This document shows, piece by piece, positions 26,901 to 35,663 of a stretch of DNA of 64,000 bases. Positions within the stretch are counted from its first letter, which is position 1. Each line of letters starts with the position of its first letter. The notes under the pieces were generated by a model. It searched no databases. It had not been told where the DNA came from and was given only the letters and a program-made list of their open reading frames with translations. This DNA comes from UBA2283 sp041658955 (lineage in GTDB: Bacteria; Patescibacteriota; Microgenomatia; UBA12405), in the NCBI GenBank assembly GCA_041658955.1, contig JBAZZE010000003.1, positions 4,556 through 68,555 on the forward strand, read 5' to 3'. Made by a program: the position numbers and the translations under genes.

Positions 26901-29900
26901 CGATTTATTTATGCCACGCGAGGGTCGGGTGATGATGCCTTAATGAGATATGACACAATTGGTGACATCTGGGAAATGATGGCCAATGCTGATTTTAATG
27001 CTCCAATAAATCAACCCAATAACACCATAAACGATGGTTCAGATATGGCTTATGATGGAAACGATACGTTGTATGTAATGCAGGGTGGTGGAAGAGATGG
27101 TTTTGCTGGATATAGTATTTCCACCAATACCTGGTTAACTCTTACTGATTTACCGATGTTTTCCGGGGCAGGTTCACAAATTGAATATGATAGTACTACC
27201 AATGCTATTTATTATGTTGCTGGTAGTGGTCGAAATTTTGTCTACAAATACGACATTGCGTCTCAATTGTGGAGTGATCTAGCAGAGACTCCAATGGCTG
27301 TAGGTGGAGGAGCTTCACTTAAAAAAATTGGAGGAAACTTATATTTGACAGTAGGTAACGGTTCGTTAGCGGTTTATAAGTACAACATCAATAAAAATAT
27401 GTGGCTAATTCCGACCGTTGGTTTATTCGGTGGCTGGTTTAGAGGTAGTGATAGTCGCACTTTTGGATATGGGGCGGACATTGTAAAAGGGGATGGAAAT
27501 AATATGTATTTAGTTAGAGGAAACTTTGACAATCTATTTGTCCGTTACAATTCAGTGACAGGAGTAGCGACTAGAATGGCCGATGTTCCTGCAGGCATGA
27601 CTTCAGGTACGAAATTGGTTTATGATAGTGTTCATAACCGGATTTATGCAACCGTGGGGTCATATTATCGAAAGTTTTTTGTCTATGATGTGGCCAGTGA
27701 TACTTGGTCGGAAGAAGTAAATGATCCGCCGCCACTTGATAGTGCTGAGGGAAGTTCGATGGTGTTCAATGCTACAGATAGATATATTTATTGGCTTCGA
27801 GGTGCTGGAACCCAGAGTTTCTATCGGTTCAACACTGAAGGCGTGGGGACTAGTAAATGGAGCATTTTGCCAAATACGGGATTGTCGATGAGCTATGGAG
27901 CTGATATGGTTTTGAAAAATGATTATATTTATACATTACGCGGTTCAAACACCACTGGATTTTTGAGATACGGTCCGTTGTCGGTAGGGGCGACTTGGTC
28001 AAATACGGCAGTGGCTGATTTACCAACCGGAGCCAATATATATAATGATGGATTCTTAGTTGATCTGGGTGGCGACTACTTAATGGCTTGTCGAGGTGGT
28101 AATCAAAACACCTGTTACCGTTACTCAATTACTGGAGATAGCTGGTCAGTAGTGACTAGCGCCACATCGCCATATATTTACACTGGAGGAGCAGGGGCAG
28201 TTAACTCGAGTGGCGAAAAAATGTTGGTGATAGCTGGAAATGGACAATTAAATACTATGTCTAATGGGTTGTATAGCTATGTAATTGAAAGTGAAAATTC
28301 GTCTTATGAAGAAAGTGGTGAATATATATCACCAGTCCATGACTTAACAGCAGTTTACAAATTTGCAAACTTAAGCATAGATGTTACTTTGCCTGATAAT
28401 ACAGGACTTTCTGTATATACAAAATCATCGGCAGATAACTCGACTTGGGGAGACTGGACGGTAGCTTCTGAACAAAAAATTGTGGGTACCAATAGGAGTT
28501 TTAAGATAAACTCAACAACAGCGAGGTATTTACAGATTAAGTTGGCAATGACTTCGAGTGATGGAGTTAGGTCGGGAACAATAAATAGCTACACAGTAAA
28601 TTATTATCAAGATACAACAGAGCCAACAAACCCGACACTATTATCTGGGTATACCAATAGTGGGATGGGGACAACTTTAGTAAGTGGTGTCTGGAATAAT
28701 TCGACTGCGCCATATTTCGGATGGAGTGGGGCGAGCGATGGAGCAAATGGTTCGGGGGTAGAGGGATATTATGTTTATTTTGGAACCGGAGAAACGGCAA
28801 ACCCGGTAACTTTAGGGACTTACACCACAGGAACATCTTTTATAGGAACAACCATGGTTTCAGGAGAAACTTATTATTTCAGACTTAAAACAAAAGATAG
28901 TGCTGATAATGTCAGCACGGATGTAGGAACAACTTTGGTTTATAAACTTGATAACACCGCCCCAGAAAACCCGACGGCTGTTTTGGCTAATCCACCAGGG
29001 TATACGACAATCGATAACTTTACTTTCACATGGGGAGCGGGCACAGATAGCTCTTCAGGGATTGCGGCATATTGTTATAAAACCGGTGCTAGTAGTGGTC
29101 CTCTAGCGACAGAACAATGCATTACTGATGTAGGAGTAACTGGGATAACTGGGATCACCAAATATCAAACTGATGAAAATATTTTTTACTTAAGAGTTAA
29201 AGATACGGCTGGCAACTTCGCCAGTAGTTCATTGACAGCAATTTATAAGTTTTCAGGAACTGCTCCAAGCCGACCAATGAACTTAAGAATGACTTACCCG
29301 GATGTGGGGACTAGCAACACGGTTAATGATTTTGCTTTTGCTTGGGATCAACCAGAAAGTTTCTTGGGAGCGGCTGCCAACCTAGTTTATAAATACTCAA
29401 TAAACGAAGAACCAACGCCAAGTAATGTGAGTACAGTGGGGACGAATGTCCGATACTTAAGTCGAAGCCAATATGCCTCGCGTAGCGGAGTAAATACTAT
29501 TTATGTGGTGGTATCAGACGAAGCTGGAAATATGGCAGTCACCGATGGAAAGTACACCAACTATGCCAGTTTGGATTTTGAAGCATCAACTTCAGCTCCA
29601 GGAATTGGTAGAAACTTAGATATCTCTGATGTGTCAATTAAAGAAACTAGTAGTTGGAGATTAGCATTGACTTGGGATGCGCCTGAGGCATCTGGATCAG
29701 GTATCGCTAATTACCGGGTATACAGAAGCACTACTGCTGGAGCCTCTTGTACTTCAAGTATGGACAATTTTGGTGGAACAAACGGCTTTATATCGACAAC
29801 GACTACCACATCGTATATTGACACAGAACTATTGCAGTCAAAATATTATTATTGTGTCAAAGCTTGTAATTCAACAGACCAGTGTGGGGCGCCAAGCTCA

Positions 29901-31166
29901 ACTGTAGCCTTGCTACCAGATGGTAAGTGGCGAGTACCACCAACATTAACTGCAGAACCGGCGGCAAGTGTAAAAACAAAGACGGCGACAATTACCTGGT
30001 CGACAAATCGTAAGGGTAATTCATTTGTAAAGTATGGTAAAAGTGCTGGAGATTATGGTGAAGAAGTTGGATCATCAGATCTTTTGAGTGCCCATGAAAT
30101 TGCTCTTACTGGCTTGGACCCGGGAACTACTTATTATTACAAAGCGACATGGACAGATGAGGATGGAAATACTGGCGAATCAACGGAGTATAGTTTTAAA
30201 ACTAACCCGGCACCAATTGTGTCAACCGTTAAGATTGTTGACGTTGGATTGTATTCTGTTTATGTAAAATTTGGATTGAACCATGCATCAAAAGCAACTA
30301 TTCAATACGGTAAAACTACAGCGTATGGTTCGGTGGCTGAGTTAACCACATCAACTGCAGAATCGACTTATTCTGAAAAACTAGATAGTTTGGAAGAGGG
30401 TACAAAATATCACTTAAAAATCGTGGCAGAGGATGAAGAGGGTAACAAATTTACATCGGATGATTATGAATTTGCGACTCTGCCAATGCCTAAGATTGAG
30501 GGAGTAAAAATCCAGCAAGTAAAAGGAATGGCGAGTGCCACGATTATGGCGTCCTGGAAAACAAATACTGGAGTATCGTCGATTGTGAGTTATTACCCAG
30601 AGGGGAGACCAGAAATGACCAGAGATCAGGTTACTTTGACGCTAGGGTTGAATCACCAGATGCTAATTAAGGACCTGTTGGATGCGACTGATTATGTAAT
30701 ATTGGTACGAGGTAAAGATCAAGTTGGAAATGAAGCTAAAATGAGTACCAACAAATTTAAAACTTCAACTGATCTTCGACCACCCTTAATTACTGATATG
30801 CGGGTAGAAGGGGCAGTGAGTGGAGTTGGTGAAGCGACCAAAGCCCAGATAATTGTTTATTGGAATACTGATGAGCCATCGACTGGCCAAGTTGAGTTTG
30901 GTGAAGGAACTGGTTCTGATTATCCCAATAGAACTCAAGAAGATGGAAACTTCACCCTGAATCACGTAGTAACTATTACTGACTTGAAACCTTCTCAGGT
31001 ATATCATTTAAGAATAGTATCTAAAGACAGAATTGGTAACCAAGTGGAGTCATTTGATAATGTGACGGTAACACCAAAGGCAACCAAATCAGCACTCGAC
31101 CTGGTGGTTAACAGTTTGTCTAAGAGTTTCGGATTCTTTGGAAGTTTAGGAAAAATAGCCCAATGA
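23961..31166 (+). CDS. Giant kelch-propeller / FN3 surface protein (2401 residues)
   Basis: The N-terminal membrane anchor (VLMGVVLGVFLGSLVGWGWW) is followed by a first kelch-like block at about residues 70-650, with repeats of the type YNPSNNTWLSL and YDGASLGTDGTYIYLLRG. A second kelch block spans about 860-1445. FN3-like domains run from about 1550 to 2375. The last four resemble the purple-acid-phosphatase N-terminal FN3 type (TATITWSTNRKGNSFVKYGK; TYYYKATWTDEDGNTGES). No catalytic motif was seen. It is likely an outward-facing adhesin or scaffold. GTG 23961 is the longest start and ATG 23988 the alternative. The stop overlaps the ABC ATPase start by 4 nt, so the transporter probably serves this protein. 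Confidence 0.85.
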   Translation: MLLLKRPVLMGVVLGVFLGSLVGWGWWRVSTKVEATDRTITSRADFDQGLFDNTESKSKEGELRLKAGGTWGARVWQMPKVGMTNQTGIVSDGTHLYMLAGQDRYFAKYIPNEDRWQQLANAPHAASVGTDLVVEGDYIYAIFGSYTKNFSRYTISTDTWVNMDDAPDLLYDGASLGTDGTYIYLLRGSYTSDYWRYNPSNNTWLSLAAPPATIGRGASLSYKNGYFYTPRGDSNLFYKYEVATNLWTTLPNIPAPSISYAAHNSDIFGNALYYNLDYGTTAFYKFDLGTTSWSTLPGLPWPSYYVGLVGVGDTATGHVYVFRGNGSVDFWKYNPRTNSFEGSVDTPNAPSTGADLLYDGNYLYLNRGANSTNMYRYQIGGTWKTMADAPAAMGDDTKGIQAGGSFYYIRGSGTTAFFKFDPAIGANGTWTSMLGTPATANYGASVVYPGSGNYMYATRGALTRTFWRYTIGAGETWSDAAAADLPDNAEAGYGARLASDGTDIYYMPGSGMSKLYKYTIGTTTWSEISDIPFSPYYGSDISYYNGKLYFLAGYYKPDFWEYTIATSSWRRLAPTQDYGATEIGPWAGASIESLGNGTFYVILGNGVTRLLTYTVDANNYPVSGGWTSKALDLSYVASWSGLSIQSSLPGDSSISWTSRSSSDQITWSDWIAGVGSSIGSPVGRYLQVGVTLVSTSDRTNTPKLLDIQVSYIGDTGVPTNPSTVVGVSQQVSGVGLTSAESYGYQAPYFSWSGATDTQTSIAGYYVYFGTGSSASPVTEGNYQTASNYLVTTPMDQTTYYLRLVTVDSAGNNSAATTAFVYTYNGIAPPITITKTTTADFGVGTTSAVDVSGDKIKLQGKAGFWEQERISSLPAGIYLGGDMAYKSSTNKIYLFRGYNSNTFYIYDLTTNTVSVGPTAPGAVYYGGGMVEGPGNYLYAMKGLVTNSFWRFDVGTTTWSDVAAADLPQTISYGGSLEYDGSRFIYATRGSGDDALMRYDTIGDIWEMMANADFNAPINQPNNTINDGSDMAYDGNDTLYVMQGGGRDGFAGYSISTNTWLTLTDLPMFSGAGSQIEYDSTTNAIYYVAGSGRNFVYKYDIASQLWSDLAETPMAVGGGASLKKIGGNLYLTVGNGSLAVYKYNINKNMWLIPTVGLFGGWFRGSDSRTFGYGADIVKGDGNNMYLVRGNFDNLFVRYNSVTGVATRMADVPAGMTSGTKLVYDSVHNRIYATVGSYYRKFFVYDVASDTWSEEVNDPPPLDSAEGSSMVFNATDRYIYWLRGAGTQSFYRFNTEGVGTSKWSILPNTGLSMSYGADMVLKNDYIYTLRGSNTTGFLRYGPLSVGATWSNTAVADLPTGANIYNDGFLVDLGGDYLMACRGGNQNTCYRYSITGDSWSVVTSATSPYIYTGGAGAVNSSGEKMLVIAGNGQLNTMSNGLYSYVIESENSSYEESGEYISPVHDLTAVYKFANLSIDVTLPDNTGLSVYTKSSADNSTWGDWTVASEQKIVGTNRSFKINSTTARYLQIKLAMTSSDGVRSGTINSYTVNYYQDTTEPTNPTLLSGYTNSGMGTTLVSGVWNNSTAPYFGWSGASDGANGSGVEGYYVYFGTGETANPVTLGTYTTGTSFIGTTMVSGETYYFRLKTKDSADNVSTDVGTTLVYKLDNTAPENPTAVLANPPGYTTIDNFTFTWGAGTDSSSGIAAYCYKTGASSGPLATEQCITDVGVTGITGITKYQTDENIFYLRVKDTAGNFASSSLTAIYKFSGTAPSRPMNLRMTYPDVGTSNTVNDFAFAWDQPESFLGAAANLVYKYSINEEPTPSNVSTVGTNVRYLSRSQYASRSGVNTIYVVVSDEAGNMAVTDGKYTNYASLDFEASTSAPGIGRNLDISDVSIKETSSWRLALTWDAPEASGSGIANYRVYRSTTAGASCTSSMDNFGGTNGFISTTTTTSYIDTELLQSKYYYCVKACNSTDQCGAPSSTVALLPDGKWRVPPTLTAEPAASVKTKTATITWSTNRKGNSFVKYGKSAGDYGEEVGSSDLLSAHEIALTGLDPGTTYYYKATWTDEDGNTGESTEYSFKTNPAPIVSTVKIVDVGLYSVYVKFGLNHASKATIQYGKTTAYGSVAELTTSTAESTYSEKLDSLEEGTKYHLKIVAEDEEGNKFTSDDYEFATLPMPKIEGVKIQQVKGMASATIMASWKTNTGVSSIVSYYPEGRPEMTRDQVTLTLGLNHQMLIKDLLDATDYVILVRGKDQVGNEAKMSTNKFKTSTDLRPPLITDMRVEGAVSGVGEATKAQIIVYWNTDEPSTGQVEFGEGTGSDYPNRTQEDGNFTLNHVVTITDLKPSQVYHLRIVSKDRIGNQVESFDNVTVTPKATKSALDLVVNSLSKSFGFFGSLGKIAQ

Positions 31167-32005
31167 CGACAATAGCAAAACAAACTAGTAATAAAGGAAA
31201 GGATGTTTTTGAAAATCTAGTAGTGGCCCAAGGAATTCGGAAAAGTTTTGATGTGGGTAATCAAGTGGTGGAAGTGCTCAAGGGGATAGATTTAAAAATA
31301 AACAAAGGTGATTTTGCGATTATTTTTGGACCATCGGGTTGTGGAAAGTCGACCTTATTGCACACACTACTTGGTTTGGAAAAACCTTCTGAAGGTAAGG
31401 TAATCATGGAAGGTAAAGATTATTATGGAATGGGTGATGATGAGATTGTGACTTTCCGAAAAAATAACATTGGGATAGTTTTTCAGCAGCCGATCTGGAT
31501 TAAGTCGCTGAATGTAATGGAGAATGTCTGTGTGCCAAATAGGCTGCGAGGGTTAACTCAGGAGGAAGCTGAGGAAAAAGCGATGATCTCACTTCGTAAA
31601 GTAAAGCTTGAAGGTTGGCATGAATATCATCCAAATTCTTTATCTTCGGGACAACAACAGAGGGTTAGTTTGGCACGGGCACTGACTATCGATCCACTGA
31701 TACTGGTAGCCGATGAGCCGACGGGAAACTTAGACACAGTTTCGGGAGACGAGCTGATGGAACTGCTACGGGCTTTGAATCAGGATGAGGGAAGAACGGT
31801 AGTAATGGTAACTCACGACTTGGAGTATTTGCGCTATGCCACAAAACTTTTCCATATTATTGATGGACTGCTGGTTGAGGAAATAGATGAAAAAGGAGCG
31901 AAGAAATTGGCTGGGAGTCTGCGGAATAAAAAGGGTAAGCGAGGCGAGGAAACGGTGAGGAACAGTGATTATTTAAAAACCAGTGGTAAAAAATATGTCA
32001 GTTAA
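31163..32005 (+). CDS. ABC transporter ATP-binding protein, MacB/LolD type
   Basis: 280 residues. It has Walker A GPSGCGKST, Q-loop (GIVFQQPIW), signature LSSGQQQR, Walker B ILVADEPTGNLD and switch His (VMVTHDLEYL). This is the MacB/LolD/FtsE group, which works with FtsX-fold permeases as a mechanotransmitter rather than a classical importer. The start overlaps the end of the kelch/FN3 gene (ATGA) and its end overlaps or abuts the permease, so the three form one operon. The C-terminal ~50 residues are basic and not part of the family core. Confidence 0.92.
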   Translation: MTTIAKQTSNKGKDVFENLVVAQGIRKSFDVGNQVVEVLKGIDLKINKGDFAIIFGPSGCGKSTLLHTLLGLEKPSEGKVIMEGKDYYGMGDDEIVTFRKNNIGIVFQQPIWIKSLNVMENVCVPNRLRGLTQEEAEEKAMISLRKVKLEGWHEYHPNSLSSGQQQRVSLARALTIDPLILVADEPTGNLDTVSGDELMELLRALNQDEGRTVVMVTHDLEYLRYATKLFHIIDGLLVEEIDEKGAKKLAGSLRNKKGKRGEETVRNSDYLKTSGKKYVS

Positions 32006-34082
32006 TATAGCGCTAATTACCAATAATATTCGTAGTATACCTAAAGCGGCTAAAGGTCTCTTGGCAACTATCTGGTCTAATGTAATTTTTATTTTACTAC
32101 TGTTCTTATATTTATTGAAAAAACTTTGTGACAAATTTGGAAAGATTCTGGGATTGAAGCAAATGTCTAATTTGAGTAGTTATATAATGAGACGAATTGA
32201 TCGGAGCGGTGGTGGTCAGGTGTCGAGATTATATATGGTGGAACTTGCCCTGAAGAATTTGAGAGCTAAAAAGGTCAGGGCGATGGTGACAATCGGAGGA
32301 GTAGCGGTAGGGGTAGGAGCAATCGTGTTTTTAGTATCTCTTGGATATGGACTAGAGCGGATGGTTATTTCAAAAGTAGCCCGGCTTGACGAACTGAAAA
32401 TGTTAGATGTGGGTTTGGGTGAGGTCTCTAGTTTGAAAATGAATGACGAATTTGTAAAAAAAATTAGTGAAATTGGTGATGTGGACGAAGTGATTCCGGT
32501 GGTAGGAATGGTGTCAAAAGTCAGGTTCAAAAACTCAGTGTCAGATATTATGGCATTTGGGGTGGACCAGAGATACATTAAAGCAGTTGGTGTAAAAATG
32601 TTAACTGGTGCTGAATTTAAAGATAAAGATATGGGCTACAAATTCGGTGAAGGAACAGTAGCGGGAGTAAGCCAGGAGATAATTAAAGCTAACGTTGGGG
32701 ATAGGGTTGATAAAGGGATTTATAGACTCAACACCGTGGGAGGCGAAAAGTTAAGTGTTTATGAAAAATGTGATAGTTCCAGTGAAAATTTGGGTTATAT
32801 GATGAGAGTTGAGGGTGGGGTGGTAGGAGAAAAAATTTGGGGTGAATCTTATCACTTGGGTGGAGATAGTAATACCTATGTAGAAGATGAGGTAACTGGA
32901 AAGGAATTATCACCTTGGGTTCGTCTAAAAACTTCTCTATGGCAAGTGGATGACAGTGGGATTGCTATCCCAATTTTGGATGATAGTGGTTCCCAAAAAT
33001 GGGTTATTGGTTGTGTTCGGGATAAAGGATTGAAAAAAGAGAGTGGAGAAGAGCTAGGTAGTTTTAAATCTTTAAATGAATATCTGATGGGAGTCGGTGG
33101 TGGTTCAGTATTGGGAGAATCAACCAGTTCAGCAACACCGTCGGCATTAATCGCTTCAACCGCGTCTGAATCAGCAATCGCCAAGCTGTTTGATGTAGTG
33201 GTGGCCACTGACTCAGCTGGAGTAGAGTGGGTGGAATTAAAAAAGACTGGGGATAGTGCCAAGCCAAAAGAAGATTTGGCATATAACGACTTGCCGTCGG
33301 GTGAAGCGTATGTCAGTTCGGGGTTGGTAAAAATGTTTGGGATGGATAAACAATCGATTTTGGGACAAAAATTTGGGGTGTCATACATCATTCCTGATGG
33401 ACTAATCCCAGGATCTAGTGGGCGAACCCAATCACAAGAGACAGATTACACGGTTAAAGCGGTAGTTGATGATGACACGTCAAACTATTATTATTTCCAG
33501 ATTGGAGATGCCAAGAAGTTGGGGGTAAAAAATTATTCCCAAGTAAAGGTGTTAACTAAAGACCAAGGAAAGGTACTGGGGGTTCGGAAAACTATCGAAA
33601 GTAGTGGGTTTAGAACTATGAGTACATTGGATACGGTGGCTCAAATTGAGAATTTATTTGCAACACTACGACTTTTATTAGGATTTTTGGGAACTATCGC
33701 TCTAGCAGTGGCTTCGTTGGGAATGTTTAACACCATGACAGTGTCGTTATTGGAACGGACTAGAGAAGTAGGGGTAATGAAAGCAATGGGAATGCAGATT
33801 GCTGAAGTAAGAGAACTTTTCTTGGCGGAATCGATGATCATGGGAGTAGGTGGAGGGGTGATGGGAATATTGCTAGGCTATTTAGGTGGTCGAATATTAT
33901 CATTAATACTTAGTTCGGTATCGATGTTTAAGGGGCAGGGAGTAATTGATATTAGCTATATACCCTGGTTTTTTGTAACCTTTATTTTGACGATTAGCTT
34001 TGTAGTAGGAATAATCACCGGTTGGTATCCTTCAAAGAGAGCGACCAAGATTTCAGCCTTAAATGCGCTAAGGTACGAGTAA
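31995..34082 (+). CDS. MacB/FtsX-type ABC transporter permease
   Basis: About 695 residues. A hydrophobic segment lies near residues 25-40. The core permease starts at about residue 80 (ELALKNLRAKKVRAMVTIGG, with TM helix VGVGAIVFLVSLGYGL). A large extracytoplasmic MacB-type domain of ~400 residues follows, then three C-terminal TM helices including LLLGFLGTIALAVASLGMFN and the FtsX signature LERTREVGVMKAMG. ATG 31995 overlaps the ATPase stop; a GTG at 31983 is an earlier option. The extra N-terminal helix and the insertion (CDSSSENLGYM...EKIWGES) make it longer than usual MacB permeases. It likely acts on the envelope, perhaps on the giant protein encoded upstream. Confidence 0.88.
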   Translation: MSVNIALITNNIRSIPKAAKGLLATIWSNVIFILLLFLYLLKKLCDKFGKILGLKQMSNLSSYIMRRIDRSGGGQVSRLYMVELALKNLRAKKVRAMVTIGGVAVGVGAIVFLVSLGYGLERMVISKVARLDELKMLDVGLGEVSSLKMNDEFVKKISEIGDVDEVIPVVGMVSKVRFKNSVSDIMAFGVDQRYIKAVGVKMLTGAEFKDKDMGYKFGEGTVAGVSQEIIKANVGDRVDKGIYRLNTVGGEKLSVYEKCDSSSENLGYMMRVEGGVVGEKIWGESYHLGGDSNTYVEDEVTGKELSPWVRLKTSLWQVDDSGIAIPILDDSGSQKWVIGCVRDKGLKKESGEELGSFKSLNEYLMGVGGGSVLGESTSSATPSALIASTASESAIAKLFDVVVATDSAGVEWVELKKTGDSAKPKEDLAYNDLPSGEAYVSSGLVKMFGMDKQSILGQKFGVSYIIPDGLIPGSSGRTQSQETDYTVKAVVDDDTSNYYYFQIGDAKKLGVKNYSQVKVLTKDQGKVLGVRKTIESSGFRTMSTLDTVAQIENLFATLRLLLGFLGTIALAVASLGMFNTMTVSLLERTREVGVMKAMGMQIAEVRELFLAESMIMGVGGGVMGILLGYLGGRILSLILSSVSMFKGQGVIDISYIPWFFVTFILTISFVVGIITGWYPSKRATKISALNALRYE

Positions 34083-34084
34083 GT

Positions 34085-34090
34085 TATAAT
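34085..34090 (+). promoter_or_regulatory. -10 TATAAT, leaderless start
   Basis: TATAAT ends 5 nt before ATG 34096 and follows the permease stop directly. Confidence 0.5.
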
Positions 34091-34095
34091 ATGGT

Positions 34096-34326
34096 ATGTT
34101 CTTCGATGAGGTTAGGGCAACCCAGTTTAGATTGGAGGCATACTTTAAGGGTGAATTAGTAGCATTGAGAGTACGGGGGAGTAGTGGATGGAAAAGTGTA
34201 CCCTTAGAAAGACCGGTGTCTGATCAGGAAATGGTGTGGAAACAAGCGAGTTTACCAGAACCAAGAAAAGCTACAGCAAAACCCAGACCCGAGCCGGAAT
34301 ATGTAGATTTTAAGGACGCGCCCTAA
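34096..34326 (+). CDS. Small protein of unknown function
   Basis: 76 residues: a compact basic/aromatic N-terminal half (FRLEAYFKGELVALRVRGSS, WKSVPLERPV) and a Pro/Glu/Lys-rich tail (PEPRKATAKPRPEPEYVDF). No membrane helix or known domain. It lies 13 nt after the permease and ends 2 nt from the convergent hydrolase gene. The TATAAT immediately upstream supports its own transcript. The function is unknown. Confidence 0.55.
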   Translation: MFFDEVRATQFRLEAYFKGELVALRVRGSSGWKSVPLERPVSDQEMVWKQASLPEPRKATAKPRPEPEYVDFKDAP

Positions 34327-34328
34327 GA

Positions 34329-35300
34329 TTATTTTACAGAGTTGTAGATTTGGCGGGATATATCGCTGATAGTCTTGGTTAGTACATTGAAATTGTTACC
34401 TCGGGTCATGATACAGACTAAGTATGGTTTTGCGGGAAGATAAACTATGCCACAATCATGAAGTTGCTTAACACCAGTTTCATTGTAACTACGTTCGCCA
34501 TATTTGTGAGCAATACTGACTGATGGATCAACACCAGCAGCGAGAGCGTCTTTATATTGACTTTGACTAAGAATATTGAGGGCTATTTCAGAATACTTGG
34601 GATTAAGATATGAAGCATTGTAGAGAATCCGGAAAAATGATGCATATGATTTGACGGAAAGAATATCACCGTTGGGGTTGGTAAATCCAAGACTGATGTC
34701 GACCCCTAGGTCAGCGAAGACTTTGACCAAAAATTGGTTATCAATATTGGCAAGTAACAAATCGTAAGCCTGGTTATCAGATTGAACTATTAAATTGTTA
34801 ATCATCTGACTAACAGTATATTTTTGATTTGGGACCATTGTAGTTTTTGGAGCGATATTTTGGGCATATTCTGATGCTGAAGGTGTAGCAATAAGTTCTT
34901 TTTCGAGAATTGAAGGGTCAGTTTCAGCCATTTTAAAATAGGCGATCATTAGGGGAACTTTTATCAAACTTGCTGGGGAAAAAAGCTCATTTTGGTTGAT
35001 ACCAAACCAAGGTCCATTGTTCATATCCCGGTAATAGACAGAGACGTGAGAAAGTTCTTTGGATTTTACTTTTTGATCGATATATTGGTTAAGTTTGTTG
35101 CGGAGCTGATCAAGGTTGGTATCAGTACTAACAGCATCGGTATCACATTCGAGTAAAGGGTTGATATATTTGTAACCAGCTGGGAGTCGGGATTCGGTGA
35201 ATAGATTTAATTTATTAGGTGTTTTGGAGATTGATGCAGATAGAAAACCGGCAACGTAAATGACAATTCCTAAAAATAAGAATAAGGCCACTTTCTTCAT
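34329..35300 (-). CDS. Class A beta-lactamase-like serine hydrolase
   Basis: 323 residues. An N-terminal membrane anchor or signal (VALFLFLGIVIYVAGFLSASI) precedes a PBP/beta-lactamase fold. The nucleophile motif is SxxK in FSPASLIKVPLMI, the second motif is SDN in IVQSDNQAYDLLL, and the third box is KYG in IAHKYGERS in place of KTG. The catalytic Glu of the omega loop is not obvious, so it may be a carboxypeptidase-like or inactive homologue rather than a true beta-lactamase. It acts outside the membrane on peptidoglycan or beta-lactams. A TATACT box at 35311-35316 lies 10 nt upstream of the ATG. Confidence 0.85.
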   Translation of the reverse strand: MKKVALFLFLGIVIYVAGFLSASISKTPNKLNLFTESRLPAGYKYINPLLECDTDAVSTDTNLDQLRNKLNQYIDQKVKSKELSHVSVYYRDMNNGPWFGINQNELFSPASLIKVPLMIAYFKMAETDPSILEKELIATPSASEYAQNIAPKTTMVPNQKYTVSQMINNLIVQSDNQAYDLLLANIDNQFLVKVFADLGVDISLGFTNPNGDILSVKSYASFFRILYNASYLNPKYSEIALNILSQSQYKDALAAGVDPSVSIAHKYGERSYNETGVKQLHDCGIVYLPAKPYLVCIMTRGNNFNVLTKTISDISRQIYNSVK

Positions 35301-35327
35301 TATGCCTGTAAGTATAAACGATTGTGA

Positions 35328-35333
35328 TAGAAT
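35328..35333 (+). promoter_or_regulatory. Extended -10 (TGaTAGAAT) of the leuS leader transcript
   Basis: TAGAAT with upstream TG at 35325-35326 ends exactly 6 nt before the leader-peptide ATG (35340), so transcription should begin at that ATG. Confidence 0.65.
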
Positions 35334-35339
35334 AGGGAA

Positions 35340-35375
35340 ATGAAAATGTTATCTGTTTCCCTACTTCTTAGCTAA
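35340..35375 (+). CDS. Leucine-rich leader peptide of leuS (11 codons)
   Basis: The peptide reads MKMLSVSLLLS and stops at TAA 35373-35375. Four of 11 codons are leucine, three of them in a row (CTA CTT CTT, 35361-35369). It starts at the predicted transcription start, so it would be leaderless. Two overlapping hairpins follow, as in amino-acid biosynthesis attenuators. A ribosome stalled on the leucine run would cover TTTCCC (35356-35361), which can pair with GGGAA of the next segment. This is an inference from sequence alone. Confidence 0.65.
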   Translation: MKMLSVSLLLS

Positions 35376-35382
35376 TTTTTTT

Positions 35383-35403
35383 GGGGGAACTGTAATGGCC
35401 CCC
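35383..35403 (+). promoter_or_regulatory. Antiterminator hairpin of the leuS leader
   Basis: GGGGG (35383-35387) pairs with CCCCC (35399-35403). This uses the same C-run needed for the terminator stem, so the two structures exclude each other. Confidence 0.6.
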
Positions 35404-35419
35404 ATGAGGGGCTTTTTTT
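35398..35419 (+). terminator. Intrinsic terminator of the leuS leader
   Basis: GCCCC, loop CATGA, GGGGC, then seven T. It lies between the leader peptide and the coding genes, so it acts as an attenuator rather than an end-of-operon terminator. Confidence 0.8.
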
Positions 35420-35425
35420 ATATAT

Positions 35426-35656
35426 ATGAGCATTCAAAAACTAGTTGAACTTAGATGTGAGAATTGTGGTGGGGTGGGGATTGCTGAAGCTGGTCAGATA
35501 GGGGCATTGCGGACTAGAGTAGCTGGAAGCCACTTGGGTCATCGATTGAGTGAAGTACCTTATGTAGCAGCGACTGATGATGCTCAACTAGCAGCGACAA
35601 CTATTGTCAGCCGTCGATCTGGTATATTTGTTTATAGTTCTAGTAATCCAAGTTAA
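35426..35656 (+). CDS. Small protein of unknown function, possibly metal-binding
   Basis: 76 residues starting directly after the attenuator. One CxxC pair (RCENCGGVG) near residue 10 could bind zinc with help from the two His residues (GSHLGHRLSE). The rest has no known domain. It ends 7 nt before the leuS ATG, so the two would share the attenuated transcript. The reading frame has no odd codon use, but there is no Shine-Dalgarno. It could be a real gene or a chance ORF inside a long leader. Confidence 0.5.
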   Translation: MSIQKLVELRCENCGGVGIAEAGQIGALRTRVAGSHLGHRLSEVPYVAATDDAQLAATTIVSRRSGIFVYSSSNPS

Positions 35657-35663
35657 ATTGACT

